A DNA stretch of 64,000 nucleotides from the NCBI RefSeq assembly GCF_029961185.1, contig NZ_JASBQQ010000002.1:588196-652195 (forward strand), read 5' to 3'. Source of the DNA: Albidovulum aestuarii. Lineage in GTDB: Bacteria > Pseudomonadota > Alphaproteobacteria > Rhodobacterales > Rhodobacteraceae. Both the position numbers and the translations under genes were made by a program. The notes beneath the pieces are model-generated. The model saw only the letters and a program-made list of their open reading frames with translations, did not search any database and was not told the origin of the DNA. Positions 36,447 through 45,238 of the stretch are shown here, in pieces (position 1 is the first letter of the stretch; each line of letters starts with the position of its first letter).

Positions 36447-36857
36447 TCAGTACTCCATCAGATGCTCGGCCTGAACCGTCATCCGCACATTCTTGAACAC
36501 GCTTGCCACGCCGAAGAGGTCGAGATCCGTCATCGGGACGCTTGCGGTTGTCAGGATCAGGCCGGCACTGGTGACAGTGGTCGCCTTGGGATCCTTCGAC
36601 ATGGAACCGGCGCGGGCGATCACGAAGTCCTGCACGGCAGAATTGGTTGTCAGCCGGCCGATCGACATGTTTCGATTGGCGTCCTGGACGATGCGAAGCA
36701 GTTTAGACTGGCCATGAAAGATCATAGACACGTCCACGAGCAGGCCGAACAGCATGATATAGAACGGAAGCCACAATACGGCTTCGATCGTGGCTGCTCC
36801 GTCTTCCTCGCGCGAGAATCTGCGCAAAGACAAAGCACGATAAAAACGGCGTATCAT
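36447..36857 (-). CDS. TadE-like minor pseudopilin
   Basis: A 136-residue protein with a basic cytoplasmic start (MIRRFYRALSLRRFSREEDG) and the TadE hydrophobic helix AATIEAVLWLPFYIMLFGLL around residues 21-41, containing the E that follows the processing site in pilin-like proteins. ATG 36857 has a GGGAAGGG ribosome site. It forms an operon with the TadG-like gene. Role in Flp pilus assembly is inferred from family. Confidence 0.85.
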   Translation of the reverse strand: MIRRFYRALSLRRFSREEDGAATIEAVLWLPFYIMLFGLLVDVSMIFHGQSKLLRIVQDANRNMSIGRLTTNSAVQDFVIARAGSMSKDPKATTVTSAGLILTTASVPMTDLDLFGVASVFKNVRMTVQAEHLMEY

Positions 36858-37115
36858 TATTGCCCTTCCCCGGCGAATTTGTCCGTCTAGCAGCGTTTTC
36901 GTTTTGCCCCCACACAACGAAACACGCGTCAAATCTGGCAATAATTGGGCAACAGGGCTTGATTGGGAGAACAAAGCGCTGAATTCGGGCGAATTGGGTA
37001 TTCCGTTAAAGTTGTGTTCATCTTGGGCTAATCCACCGTTAACGTTGATAGAAAGACAGCGCGTTTCCGTCTGTTATTTGGGCCGTTGATTCGGACCAGA
37101 CGGGGGCGGTCAGCG

Positions 37116-38726
37116 CTATGATTGAGCGATGAGCCAGCCGCGATAGTGTACGATCCGGCCCAACCCAAGCGGCGCATGCAGATCGACATCGAATTGAAAT
37201 CGCCCATCTTCCTCGCGCTCGACGGCAAAGGATAGCGGCAGGAAAGCCCTCGGCAGGCGCAATGGACCAATCCGGCCTGACGCAACTGGGAAGGTCAGAG
37301 CTCCGTCCCTCACCGCCAATGCGAGCGTGAATTCGAAAGGACCGAAGCTCTCGGTCATTCCGTCGTTGCCATGGCGCAGGTGAGACCGGAACTTCCGGCC
37401 ACCGAAGTCGCGAACCCAGATCTCACCATCGGCATATTTCCGTTTGGTGACCGTAACCGCCACATCTTCAACTGATGGGGGGAAACCGAAGATCAGGGCG
37501 ATTATCCGGGCGGGCAACCCGGTGCCGCGGACGATCGTCGCCCGACCCGAAAGCCGCAGGCAACCCGTCCAGTCATGACTGTCTCGCACCGCCTTCGGCA
37601 GTGACAGGAATGCCCGCCCGAGGAAGGAGAGGAACAATGACGGTGACGGCCGGTCTTCACGCTCTGTCGTGACAGCGATGTCGACCATTGCGCCCTCGAA
37701 CGCGGCGAGCGGCAGCTCGGCGAGGGCCGGCCGCGCTCCTGCTGCGATGGCATGCGTCCTGGCGAGCATTGCGCGGGCGGCCACCGTCGGGACGAACGGC
37801 CCGTCTCCCGCCTCGGCGACGAGCCGCCATTCGGCGGTAACCGGCGCGCCGCTACGACGTCCGCTGACCCGCACGACCATCCCGCCCCGGTCGGACCCGA
37901 ACGGCGACAGAAGCCGGGCCAACCCTTGCGCAACGCGCACAGTCCAGCGAGAGGGCGCAAACCCGAACGCAGAACGAAACAGCGATAAGACCGCAAGCCC
38001 GGCATTCATCGGCCAGAGTTCAAGCCCCGCTCGAAAGCTGACAGAGCTTGCCTTAAAGTGATTTGGAAACAGCCTGATATCTGGAACTTCTAACAGATAT
38101 CCGGCTCGGGAAAGATCGGGCGCCAGTCGGTATCGGCGTACATCTGACCAGCCTCGCCGCACTTCCCAAGCGCCGCCCTGCCATAACCTGAACGTGGCAC
38201 CCGTGCGGTCGAGGATCGCAGCGATGACCGACGTTCCGCGCGGCGCACGGTTGCCGGGCAGGATTGCCATGTCGATATCTTCGATACGTTCCATACCCTC
38301 CGCCAAGGTCGCGACGGCGGCGGAAGACAGCGCTGGAACGGACGAAACCCCCGACAGCGCAAAAACTCCCGCCGCCTTCGCCTCGGCATCAAGCACCGCG
38401 ATCCCGGCGCAGAAATCCGGATCGTCAGCAAGGTCGAGATAGGCGATGCCTTGCGCAATGCAGGCGCGTGCCAGCCGGTAGGGATCATCGCCATAGGCGT
38501 GGAATGGACCGGCGGCATCGACGACAGCCTCGGGCGCCACAGCCCAAACCGGTGACAGATCGCCGTCACGGTCGAGGCGCAGCGCGCGGGCGCCCAGGCG
38601 GGCCGCAACTTCTTCAGCTCGGTCGAAGGTGCGGGCCGCGACGACAACCTCATGGCCGTCGCGCGCCAGAAGCGCCGCCAGGCGGCTGCCAAAAACGCCG
38701 GTGCCGCCAAGGATCACGACCCTCAT
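37116..38726 (-). CDS. Saccharopine-dehydrogenase-like protein with C-terminal DUF4166
   Basis: A 536-residue protein. Residues 1-130 form a Rossmann fold (VVILGGTGVFGSRLAALLAR) of the saccharopine dehydrogenase NADP-binding family. The C-terminal 180 residues, from HDWTGCLRLSGRATIVRGTG through VTVTKRKYADGEIWVRDFGG, match the DUF4166 pattern. Such fusions are found in proteobacteria but have no proven reaction; real saccharopine activity is unlikely. Its ATG overlaps the stop of the upstream DCC-family gene (ATGA), so the two are coupled. Confidence 0.82.
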   Translation of the reverse strand: MRVVILGGTGVFGSRLAALLARDGHEVVVAARTFDRAEEVAARLGARALRLDRDGDLSPVWAVAPEAVVDAAGPFHAYGDDPYRLARACIAQGIAYLDLADDPDFCAGIAVLDAEAKAAGVFALSGVSSVPALSSAAVATLAEGMERIEDIDMAILPGNRAPRGTSVIAAILDRTGATFRLWQGGAWEVRRGWSDVRRYRLAPDLSRAGYLLEVPDIRLFPNHFKASSVSFRAGLELWPMNAGLAVLSLFRSAFGFAPSRWTVRVAQGLARLLSPFGSDRGGMVVRVSGRRSGAPVTAEWRLVAEAGDGPFVPTVAARAMLARTHAIAAGARPALAELPLAAFEGAMVDIAVTTEREDRPSPSLFLSFLGRAFLSLPKAVRDSHDWTGCLRLSGRATIVRGTGLPARIIALIFGFPPSVEDVAVTVTKRKYADGEIWVRDFGGRKFRSHLRHGNDGMTESFGPFEFTLALAVRDGALTFPVASGRIGPLRLPRAFLPLSFAVEREEDGRFQFDVDLHAPLGLGRIVHYRGWLIAQS

Positions 38727-39169
38727 CGCATCAGCCTTGCCCGGAGCGAGGGTGGCGCCATCTCACAAAGGTCCGACCGACCAAAGAGCGCATAACGATT
38801 GCGTGCAAGATGGGCGTAGAGCCAGTCCCGCAGTGGCGGGGGAATGACCAGAAGCAACCTCAGGAAATGACCCCATCCACCGGACCGGGCACCGACCCGC
38901 GCCATCGCGTCAAAATCGCGCCAGACCCGCCCCGCTTCTAGGTACAGCCAGCTTTCGGGATCGTCCGGATTCAGCCCGTAATGGCGCAACATCGCCTGCC
39001 CGAGTGGGGTATCGACTGGACAGATGCGGATATCCCCCCGCCGGTCAAGCCGGTCGATCATACGGGCACCGAAGGTACAAAGCGCACAGTCGCCATCCAT
39101 GAACGCCACCGGCGCCCGGTCATCAAAATCGGGCACGGCGGGATCGTGACGATAGCTGTAGGGAGGCAT
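38723..39169 (-). CDS. DCC-family (DUF393) thiol-disulfide-like protein
   Basis: A 148-residue protein of the DCC family, defined by the FMDGDCALCTFGARMIDRLDR segment where the conserved D-x-x-C-x-x-C lies (about residues 25-31). A thioredoxin-like fold and thiol redox function have been proposed for the family but not shown. The hydrophobic C-terminal part (LLLVIPPPLRDWLYAHLARN) may sit at the membrane. Start at ATG 39169 follows GGGAGG. It is coupled to the saccharopine-dehydrogenase-like gene by a 4-bp overlap. Confidence 0.88.
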   Translation of the reverse strand: MPPYSYRHDPAVPDFDDRAPVAFMDGDCALCTFGARMIDRLDRRGDIRICPVDTPLGQAMLRHYGLNPDDPESWLYLEAGRVWRDFDAMARVGARSGGWGHFLRLLLVIPPPLRDWLYAHLARNRYALFGRSDLCEMAPPSLRARLMR

Positions 39170-39227
39170 GAAGGCGGCTCCTTTACGGCACAGTCTGCCG
39201 CCCTCCCCCAGTGTCAGTCCATGCGAC

Positions 39228-41123
39228 CTATTCGACCCAGTCCCAAGGCCGGGTAAATTCACCCAGCTTGTGCTTCAGCGCTTCCTCATCGACTTCACCG
39301 GTCTTTTCCAGCCGCGCCACGAGGCCACGCTTCTTGTCCTCGGCTACGTCCTTGACACGAACTGCAAATCCGGCCTCCGCCAGTGCCGCATCATAAACCC
39401 GCTGGATCGCGCGCTTTCTCAGATCCGGCTTGAAGATTTTGCCGACGGCGGTCTTGGGCAGTTCGCCGAGCACTTCGATATGCTTTGGAATTGCGGCCCG
39501 TTCTTGGATGTGGGATTTGGCGAATTCGATCAGTTCCTCGGGCGTGACCTGCCCGCCATCGACAAGCTCGACATAGGCACAGGGCAATTCGCCCGCGAAG
39601 GCGTCTGGCTGGCCGATCGCACCGACGAAAGCGACGGCGGGGTGGCCCATCAGCGCCTCTTCAATCTCGGCGGGGTCGATGTTGTGTCCGCCCCGGATGA
39701 TTAGGTCCTTCGCCCGGCCGGTGATCCAGAGATAGCCGTCGCCATCGATCCGGCCGAGATCGCCCGTGCGCAGATAGCGCCCTTCGGCGAAGAGGTCGCG
39801 GTTCTTGTCCACCTCGGTATAAGTCGAGCCCGCGAAGACGCCGGGATTGGAAATGCAGATCTCACCCACTTCGTCAGTGCCGCATTCCTTCAGTACGCCC
39901 CCGTCGCCATCGGTATGCAGGATACGCACATGGGTATAGGGCAAGGGCACTCCAACAGAGCCGACTTTCTTGTGCCCGTCCACCGGGTTGCAGGAGACGA
40001 GGCAGGTCGCTTCGGTCAGGCCGTAGCCCTCGGCGATCTGGACGCCCGTGGCCTTTTCGAAGCGGTTGTAGAGTTCCAGCGGCAGCGGCGCGGACCCGGA
40101 AATCGCGATCTTGAGCGAGGAGACATCGGCATTTACAGGCCTCTGCATCAGCGCGGCGATGGCCGTCGGGACCGAGATGAGGAACGTCACCTGCCAGCGT
40201 TCGATCAGCTTCCAGAAATTGTCAAAGACTCCGTCACCGCGATAGCCTGCCGGAGTTGGCATCACGACATGGGCGCCGGCCGCGATCACCGACATGAAAA
40301 CCGGATAGGCGGCGAAGACGTGGAACAGCGGCAAGGGGCAGATCAGCACATCCTTTTCGTCGAACAGCAGCGTGCCGCCCAGCCACCCGTTATAGATCAT
40401 GCCGGAATACTTGTGCTGCGCGACCTTCGGCATGCCGGTTGTTCCGCCGGTATGGAAATAGGCCGCGACCCTGTCGCCCGTGCTGTCCGCGAACGCTAAC
40501 TGGTCGGCGGGCTGTTTGGCGCATTCGGCGTTGAAATCCAGAACACGTGCCTTGTGTTCAACCGGGTTCTTCGGCCGCACGAAGGGCACGATCCACGATT
40601 TCGGCGGGGTCAGGTAGCGGTTGAGATCAACCTCCAGCACTGTTTGAACCCCCGGTGCAAGTTTCAGTGCAGCGGCGGCCTTTTGCGGCACATCGGTCTT
40701 GGGGAAGGCTTTGAGCGTGACCAGCACCTTGGCCTTGGTCTCGCGCAGGATCGCGGCGATCTGTTCTGGCTCCAACAGCGGGTTGATCGGATTGACGACG
40801 CCCGCAACCGCGCCACCAAGCAACGTCGCGGCGGTTTCAAGCGAGTTCGGCATCAGGTAGGCGACGACGTCGTTTTCGCCGATGCCGAGCGACCGGAAGA
40901 GGTTTGCGGCCTGTGTGACCTTGCCAACCAGCCCGTTCCAGTCCCACGTCTCGGCCTTGGACCCAGGGTCGGACAGAATCTGGAAACTGATCGCGTTACG
41001 TGTCCCGTGCGCATCGCGTGTTCTGGTCAGAAACTGAAAAAGCGTGACCGGCAGGTCGCGCTCGTCATAGGGCATTTCCTTCTCAACGGCATCGCGGTCG
41101 GCAACGCCCGAAAACTTCGGCAT
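39228..41123 (-). CDS. Acyl-CoA synthetase (AMP-forming)
   Basis: A 631-residue ANL-superfamily ligase that activates a carboxylic acid, probably a medium- or long-chain fatty acid, with ATP and CoA. The AMP-binding P-loop is HTGGTTGMPKVAQHK, the adenine-binding motif is EGYGLTEATC, the ribose hinge is YLRTGDLGRIDGDGY and the C-terminal lysine motif is PKTAVGKIFKPDLRKR. It is slightly longer than usual long-chain ligases. ATG 41123 was chosen; the upstream extension is basic and unlike the family. No beta-oxidation neighbours are present, so the substrate is unassigned. Confidence 0.92.
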   Translation of the reverse strand: MPKFSGVADRDAVEKEMPYDERDLPVTLFQFLTRTRDAHGTRNAISFQILSDPGSKAETWDWNGLVGKVTQAANLFRSLGIGENDVVAYLMPNSLETAATLLGGAVAGVVNPINPLLEPEQIAAILRETKAKVLVTLKAFPKTDVPQKAAAALKLAPGVQTVLEVDLNRYLTPPKSWIVPFVRPKNPVEHKARVLDFNAECAKQPADQLAFADSTGDRVAAYFHTGGTTGMPKVAQHKYSGMIYNGWLGGTLLFDEKDVLICPLPLFHVFAAYPVFMSVIAAGAHVVMPTPAGYRGDGVFDNFWKLIERWQVTFLISVPTAIAALMQRPVNADVSSLKIAISGSAPLPLELYNRFEKATGVQIAEGYGLTEATCLVSCNPVDGHKKVGSVGVPLPYTHVRILHTDGDGGVLKECGTDEVGEICISNPGVFAGSTYTEVDKNRDLFAEGRYLRTGDLGRIDGDGYLWITGRAKDLIIRGGHNIDPAEIEEALMGHPAVAFVGAIGQPDAFAGELPCAYVELVDGGQVTPEELIEFAKSHIQERAAIPKHIEVLGELPKTAVGKIFKPDLRKRAIQRVYDAALAEAGFAVRVKDVAEDKKRGLVARLEKTGEVDEEALKHKLGEFTRPWDWVE

Positions 41124-41231
41124 CTGTCTCTCCCCTTTCCGGATTTCCCGGATTTTCCTTAGCCGCAGGATGCGGGCAAAGGCGGCTTGGGGCAAGACTG
41201 CGATACTGGTTTCGACGCCGCGTCAGATTGC

Positions 41232-41255
41232 CCGGCCCCGAGAAATCAGGGCCGG
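41232..41255 (-). terminator. GC hairpin downstream of Kbp-like gene
   Basis: CCGGCCC (41232-41238) and GGGCCGG (41249-41255) form a 7-bp stem across ten bases, 20 bp after the stop of the Kbp-like gene. A T tract is lacking, so the terminator role is tentative. Confidence 0.4.
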
Positions 41256-41275
41256 ACAGCCAATCCGCGCAGATG

Positions 41276-41713
41276 TTATTTCTGCGGGATACGCAGAACC
41301 TGTCCGGGATAGATCTTGTCGGGATGGGTCAGCATCGGCTTGTTCGCCTCGAAGATTTCCGGGTAGCGATTAGCATTGCCAAGCGTCTTCTTGGCGATGG
41401 CTGACAGCGTGTCGCCCCTGAACACCGTATGGAATACCGCGCCCTTGGTGTCGTCGTCGTCCGACGTTTCCACCTCGGCCACACCATCGACATTGCCTAC
41501 GGCAAGGATGACCTTTTCCTTCATCTCAGGGCTGACGGCCTTGCCGGAAACCTTGACCTTGTCGCCCTCGACCTTGATGTCGAGCCCGCTCGCGTCGAGG
41601 CCGAGACCCTTGATTTCTGATTTCAGCACCTCTTCCGGCACTTCGGCCGCCTCAGCTGCCCCCACACCGAACAGCTTCTTGCCCGCGTCTTTGACGAAAC
41701 TCCAAACGCCCAT
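41276..41713 (-). CDS. kbp: Potassium-binding BON-LysM protein (Kbp/YgaU type)
   Basis: A 145-residue cytoplasmic protein that matches Escherichia coli Kbp (YgaU) in layout: MGVWSFVKDAGKKLFG start, a BON domain (about residues 25-85, with VKVSGKAVSPEMKEKVILAVGNVDGV), and a C-terminal LysM domain (FHTVFRGDTLSAIAKKTLGN and IFEANKPMLTHPDKIYPGQV). Kbp binds potassium and is induced by envelope stress. Unlike many LysM proteins it has no signal peptide. The start is ATG 41713. Confidence 0.9.
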   Translation of the reverse strand: MGVWSFVKDAGKKLFGVGAAEAAEVPEEVLKSEIKGLGLDASGLDIKVEGDKVKVSGKAVSPEMKEKVILAVGNVDGVAEVETSDDDDTKGAVFHTVFRGDTLSAIAKKTLGNANRYPEIFEANKPMLTHPDKIYPGQVLRIPQK

Positions 41714-41904
41714 GGAATCCTCCACACTCTGTATGAACCATTTCTGCCGCTTGTCGCGACAAGGTTAATATTCCGGGCCACAGCGACGATAACAAGAACG
41801 GTCGGCCGGTTCCGCAGCGTCATCGCCCGGAGAACCGCGATTTCCGCGGGAATCCGCGCACCGAAGGCTTCATGGCAAAGCACATTCGGTACATGCTGCG
41901 ATTC

Positions 41905-42564
41905 ATGTGTGGCCGCTTCATCCTCAGCGATGCCTCGTGGGCAGAGTATCATGACACGCTGCGGATCATTCGCGGCGCGAGCGGCCATGTCAGTTACAAC
42001 ATCAAGCCAACCCAAACGGTCAGCCTCGCCCGGATAGTCGATGGCCGACTGAGGGCGGACGAAGCGCGCTGGTGGTTCGTGCCCGACTGGTTCGATGTGG
42101 GAACGCGCGACTGGAAGGCCACCACATTCAATGCGAGGATCGAGACAGCCGCAAGCAAGCCCGTCTTCCGACGGGCCTGGAAACGGGGCCGCTGCATCCT
42201 GCCCGCCTCGGGTTACTACGAATGGACCGGGGACAGGTCCGCACGCCGACCATGGTTTGTCGGACTGACACAGAATGCGCCGGTCTTCTTCGCCGGTCTC
42301 TGCGAGGCACGGTCCGATAGCGCCCTGACCTGCACGATCCTGACGCGCGAGGCAACGCCGGAACTTGGCCATCTGCATCCGCGGATGCCTGTCATACTGA
42401 CGGAAGATGAACTGTTGCCTTGGCTATCGGGAGAAACCGGCGATGCGGATGGGCGCGATCTCGGCCTCGGTTGGTCCGGGCGGTTTGTCACGCGGCCGGT
42501 CCGACCCTTTGGACGCGACGATGATGGGCCTGAACTCATCGAACAGGACGGGTTTGACCTTTGA
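41905..42564 (+). CDS. yedK: SOS-response-associated peptidase (YedK/HMCES type)
   Basis: A 219-residue SRAP-domain protein that crosslinks to abasic sites in single-stranded DNA through its N-terminal cysteine. I choose ATG 41905 because MCGRF puts the catalytic Cys at position 2 after Met removal; earlier in-frame starts would block this. Other conserved parts are FNARIETAASKPVFR, CILPASGYYEW with the catalytic glutamate, and the late HPRMPVIL. It stands alone between convergent or divergent neighbours and no LexA box is obvious by eye. Confidence 0.93.
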   Translation: MCGRFILSDASWAEYHDTLRIIRGASGHVSYNIKPTQTVSLARIVDGRLRADEARWWFVPDWFDVGTRDWKATTFNARIETAASKPVFRRAWKRGRCILPASGYYEWTGDRSARRPWFVGLTQNAPVFFAGLCEARSDSALTCTILTREATPELGHLHPRMPVILTEDELLPWLSGETGDADGRDLGLGWSGRFVTRPVRPFGRDDDGPELIEQDGFDL

Positions 42565-42730
42565 TCGGTTGGTTCACAGCCAAATCCATTGTCGCGCCCA
42601 GGAGGGCTACGGTCTTCGGCGCAAGCCGAAGGCCGGTTCAGCATTCGATCCTTGATCTAGCCATTCCGGGCGAGGCCCCACGCAATGGAACTGCCGATCA
42701 CCGCCGCGGTAAAAGGAATGTCGCCTTACG

Positions 42731-44521
42731 TCACTCAGCCGCCAGTCCCTCGGTGAACTGAAGCCGTGCGAGGCGGGCATACAGGCCACCTTCGGCCACA
42801 AGCGCATCATGCGTGCCGGTGGCGACGATCCGGCCCCGATCGAATACGACGATCCTGTCGGCCTTTTTCACAGTCGCCAGCCGGTGGGCGACAATGAGCG
42901 TCGTGCGATCCTGCGAAACCGCCTCGACCGCCTTTTGCACCGCGCGTTCGCTTTCTGCGTCAAGGGCCGAGGTCGCTTCGTCCAGAAGCAGCACGGCGGC
43001 GTCACGCAGGATCGCCCGGGCAATGGCGATGCGTTGCTTCTGCCCACCCGAGAGCATCACGCCGCGTTCGCCGACATAGGTGTCATAACCTTCGGGCAAA
43101 GCGGACAGGAAATCATGTGCGGCGGCCGTGCGGGCGGCAGTTTCGACCTCCGCGTCCGTCGCATCGGGGCGGCCAAAACGGATATTCTCCCGCGCGGTTG
43201 CGGCGAAAATCACCGGGTCCTGCGGAACGAGTGCGAGTGCTTTGCGGAATTCGGACCGCGCCATGTCGCCCAGCGCCACGCCGTCCAGCGTGATGCGACC
43301 CCGGTCGGGGTCGTAGAAACGCAGAAGTAGCTGGATGACCGTGGTTTTGCCGGCACCGGAGGGGCCGACGAGCGCCACCGTCTCGCCCGGCTTCACATGC
43401 AGATTCATGTCTTCCAGCGCCGATTGCTCGGGCCGGGCGGGATAGTGGAAAGTCACATCGTCGAAAACGATCTCGCCCCGCACCGGGCGGGGCAGCGCAA
43501 CCGGCGTCGCGGGCTCAGACACACTGTCAGTGACATTCAGCAGTTCCACCAGCCGCTCGGTCGCGCCCGCCGCGCGCTGCAACTCGCCCCAGATTTCCGA
43601 CAGGGCCGCGACCGAGCCTGCCGCCATGATCGCATAAATGACAAACTGCACCAGTTCGCCCGGACTCATCGCGCCCGCCCGCACATCGCGCGCGCCGATC
43701 CAGAGGACGCCGACAACCCCGGCGAAGACGAGGAAGATGACCGCGACGGTCATCGCTGCGCGGGTGCGGATGCGGGCCTTGGCAGAGGATAAGGCCTCTT
43801 CGGTCACGCGGGCGAACTCGGCCCGGCTTTCACGCTCATGGGTGTAGGACTGCACGGTCTGGACCGCACCCAAAGCCTCTGACGCCGAGCCCGACGACGC
43901 GGCAATCCAGTCCTGATTCTCGCGCGAAAGGCGGCGCAGGCGACGGCCCTGCGTGATGATCGGCACAAGGACCAGCGGCACGATCAGCAGGACGAGCCCT
44001 GTCAGCTTGGCCGAGGTGAACAGCATCAGAATGATGCCGCCAAGCAAAATCAAAAGGTTGCGCAAGGCAACAGAGACCGATGAACCGATGACCGACAGGA
44101 TCAGCGTCGTATCGGTGGTGATGCGGCTCACCACCTCGCCGGTCATGATCTTTTCGTAGAAAGCGGGGCTCATCCCGATTACCCGGTCGAAGACCGCCTT
44201 GCGAATATCGGCCACGACCCGCTCGCCCAGCCGGGTGACGAGGTAGTACCTTGCGCCGGTCCCAAGCGCGAGCAAGGCAGCGATAACCATGGCGCCCGCG
44301 AAGTAGCTGTCGAGCAGTTCGGCGCCCTCACCGAAACCGTCGATCACACGACGCACTGCGACCGGTAAGAGAAGCGAAATGGAGGCGGTCAGCACAAGCG
44401 CCCCTCCCGCCCCGGCGACAAGACCGCCATAAGGTTTCAGGAAGGGCACCAACCCCGTCAGGGCACCGACACGTTTCGAAGACGCGCGATCCTCGCTCTG
44501 ACTGTCTGTTCGCCGTGCCAT
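42731..44521 (-). CDS. ABC exporter, fused membrane and ATPase domains (MsbA-like)
   Basis: A 596-residue half-transporter. Residues about 30-310 hold six transmembrane helices; the ATPase domain follows with Walker A GPSGAGKTTVIQLLLRFYDP, Q-loop ALVPQDPVIFAATARENIRFG (in part), signature LSGGQKQRIAIARAI and Walker B AVLLLDEATSALDAES. It functions as a homodimer. The closest named group is MsbA/LmrA-like exporters of lipids or drugs. ATG 44521 was preferred over an upstream Met at 44677 because the intervening residues are not family-like. It is divergent from the universal stress protein gene. Confidence 0.92.
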   Translation of the reverse strand: MARRTDSQSEDRASSKRVGALTGLVPFLKPYGGLVAGAGGALVLTASISLLLPVAVRRVIDGFGEGAELLDSYFAGAMVIAALLALGTGARYYLVTRLGERVVADIRKAVFDRVIGMSPAFYEKIMTGEVVSRITTDTTLILSVIGSSVSVALRNLLILLGGIILMLFTSAKLTGLVLLIVPLVLVPIITQGRRLRRLSRENQDWIAASSGSASEALGAVQTVQSYTHERESRAEFARVTEEALSSAKARIRTRAAMTVAVIFLVFAGVVGVLWIGARDVRAGAMSPGELVQFVIYAIMAAGSVAALSEIWGELQRAAGATERLVELLNVTDSVSEPATPVALPRPVRGEIVFDDVTFHYPARPEQSALEDMNLHVKPGETVALVGPSGAGKTTVIQLLLRFYDPDRGRITLDGVALGDMARSEFRKALALVPQDPVIFAATARENIRFGRPDATDAEVETAARTAAAHDFLSALPEGYDTYVGERGVMLSGGQKQRIAIARAILRDAAVLLLDEATSALDAESERAVQKAVEAVSQDRTTLIVAHRLATVKKADRIVVFDRGRIVATGTHDALVAEGGLYARLARLQFTEGLAAE

Positions 44522-44733
44522 TTCCCCTCCGCTCCGATCCCACGGGTTTATGCGCCCGCGCGGCCCGGGGCAAGCGGCGGGGCGTCGCAGGGAGAGGCCC
44601 GAGCTAACCGCGCAAAGAACGAGCGGTTTTCCTTCGGATACGCAAGATTCTCCTGAGTTGAGGGAAAAATTAGGCATATCTTACGAAGAAAATTGCGTCA
44701 TCCTGAAAATTAGGGAGGCAATCCCACGACTAT

Positions 44734-44754
44734 CGGGTGACACTTGTCCACCCG
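44734..44754. promoter_or_regulatory. Hairpin/operator-like dyad upstream of uspA-like gene
   Basis: CGGGTG-ACA and TGT-c-CACCCG form a dyad around two bases in the divergent promoter region. About 30-70 bp further upstream AAAATTAGG occurs twice (44666 and 44706), exactly 40 bp apart, in an AT-rich patch. No factor can be named. Confidence 0.4.
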
Positions 44755-44785
44755 ACGCAATCGGGAAACAACGAGGGAGAAGATG

Positions 44786-45220
44786 ATGGCAAATGTTTTC
44801 GTTGCCGCCTATGACGGCAGTCCTGCCGGCAGGCGGGCCGTCGACCATGCCGTTGCACAGGCCAAACTGGCCGGTGCGTCTGTGGTCGTGGCCCATGTGC
44901 TGGAGTGGTCGCCGTATTCGTTCCTGACGCCGGAAGAGATAGCGGAACGTCACAAAAGACGGGGCGAAGAACTGAAGCGTGCCGAGTCGGCAGTGGTTGC
45001 TCCGCTTGCCGCCGATCTGGCCAATTCCGGCGTCTCAGTCTCAACCGAAATAAAATATGGCCATGTCGCGGAGACGCTTTGCGACATCGCAAAGGATCAC
45101 GGCGCCAGCCAGATCTTCATCGGTCGCACCGGTCATTCGACCATCGTGGAGCGGCTTTTCGGGTCGGTCGCGGGTTCACTCGCCCAGATCGCACCGGTGC
45201 CCTGCACCATCGTGCCGTAA
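44786..45220 (+). CDS. Universal stress protein (UspA family)
   Basis: A 144-residue UspA-type protein. The N-terminal ANVFVAAYDGSPAGRRAVDHA and the C-terminal ATP-binding loop IGRTGHSTIVERLFGSVAGS (G-2x-G-9x-G-S/T pattern) mark an ATP-binding member. Of the two adjacent ATGs I prefer 44786, which spaces best from GAGGGAG. Only 18 bp separate it from the symporter, so the two are probably one transcript, suggesting a stress- or energy-linked regulation of amino-acid uptake. Confidence 0.92.
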   Translation: MANVFVAAYDGSPAGRRAVDHAVAQAKLAGASVVVAHVLEWSPYSFLTPEEIAERHKRRGEELKRAESAVVAPLAADLANSGVSVSTEIKYGHVAETLCDIAKDHGASQIFIGRTGHSTIVERLFGSVAGSLAQIAPVPCTIVP

Positions 45221-45238
45221 CAGAACGGGGACAATCAT

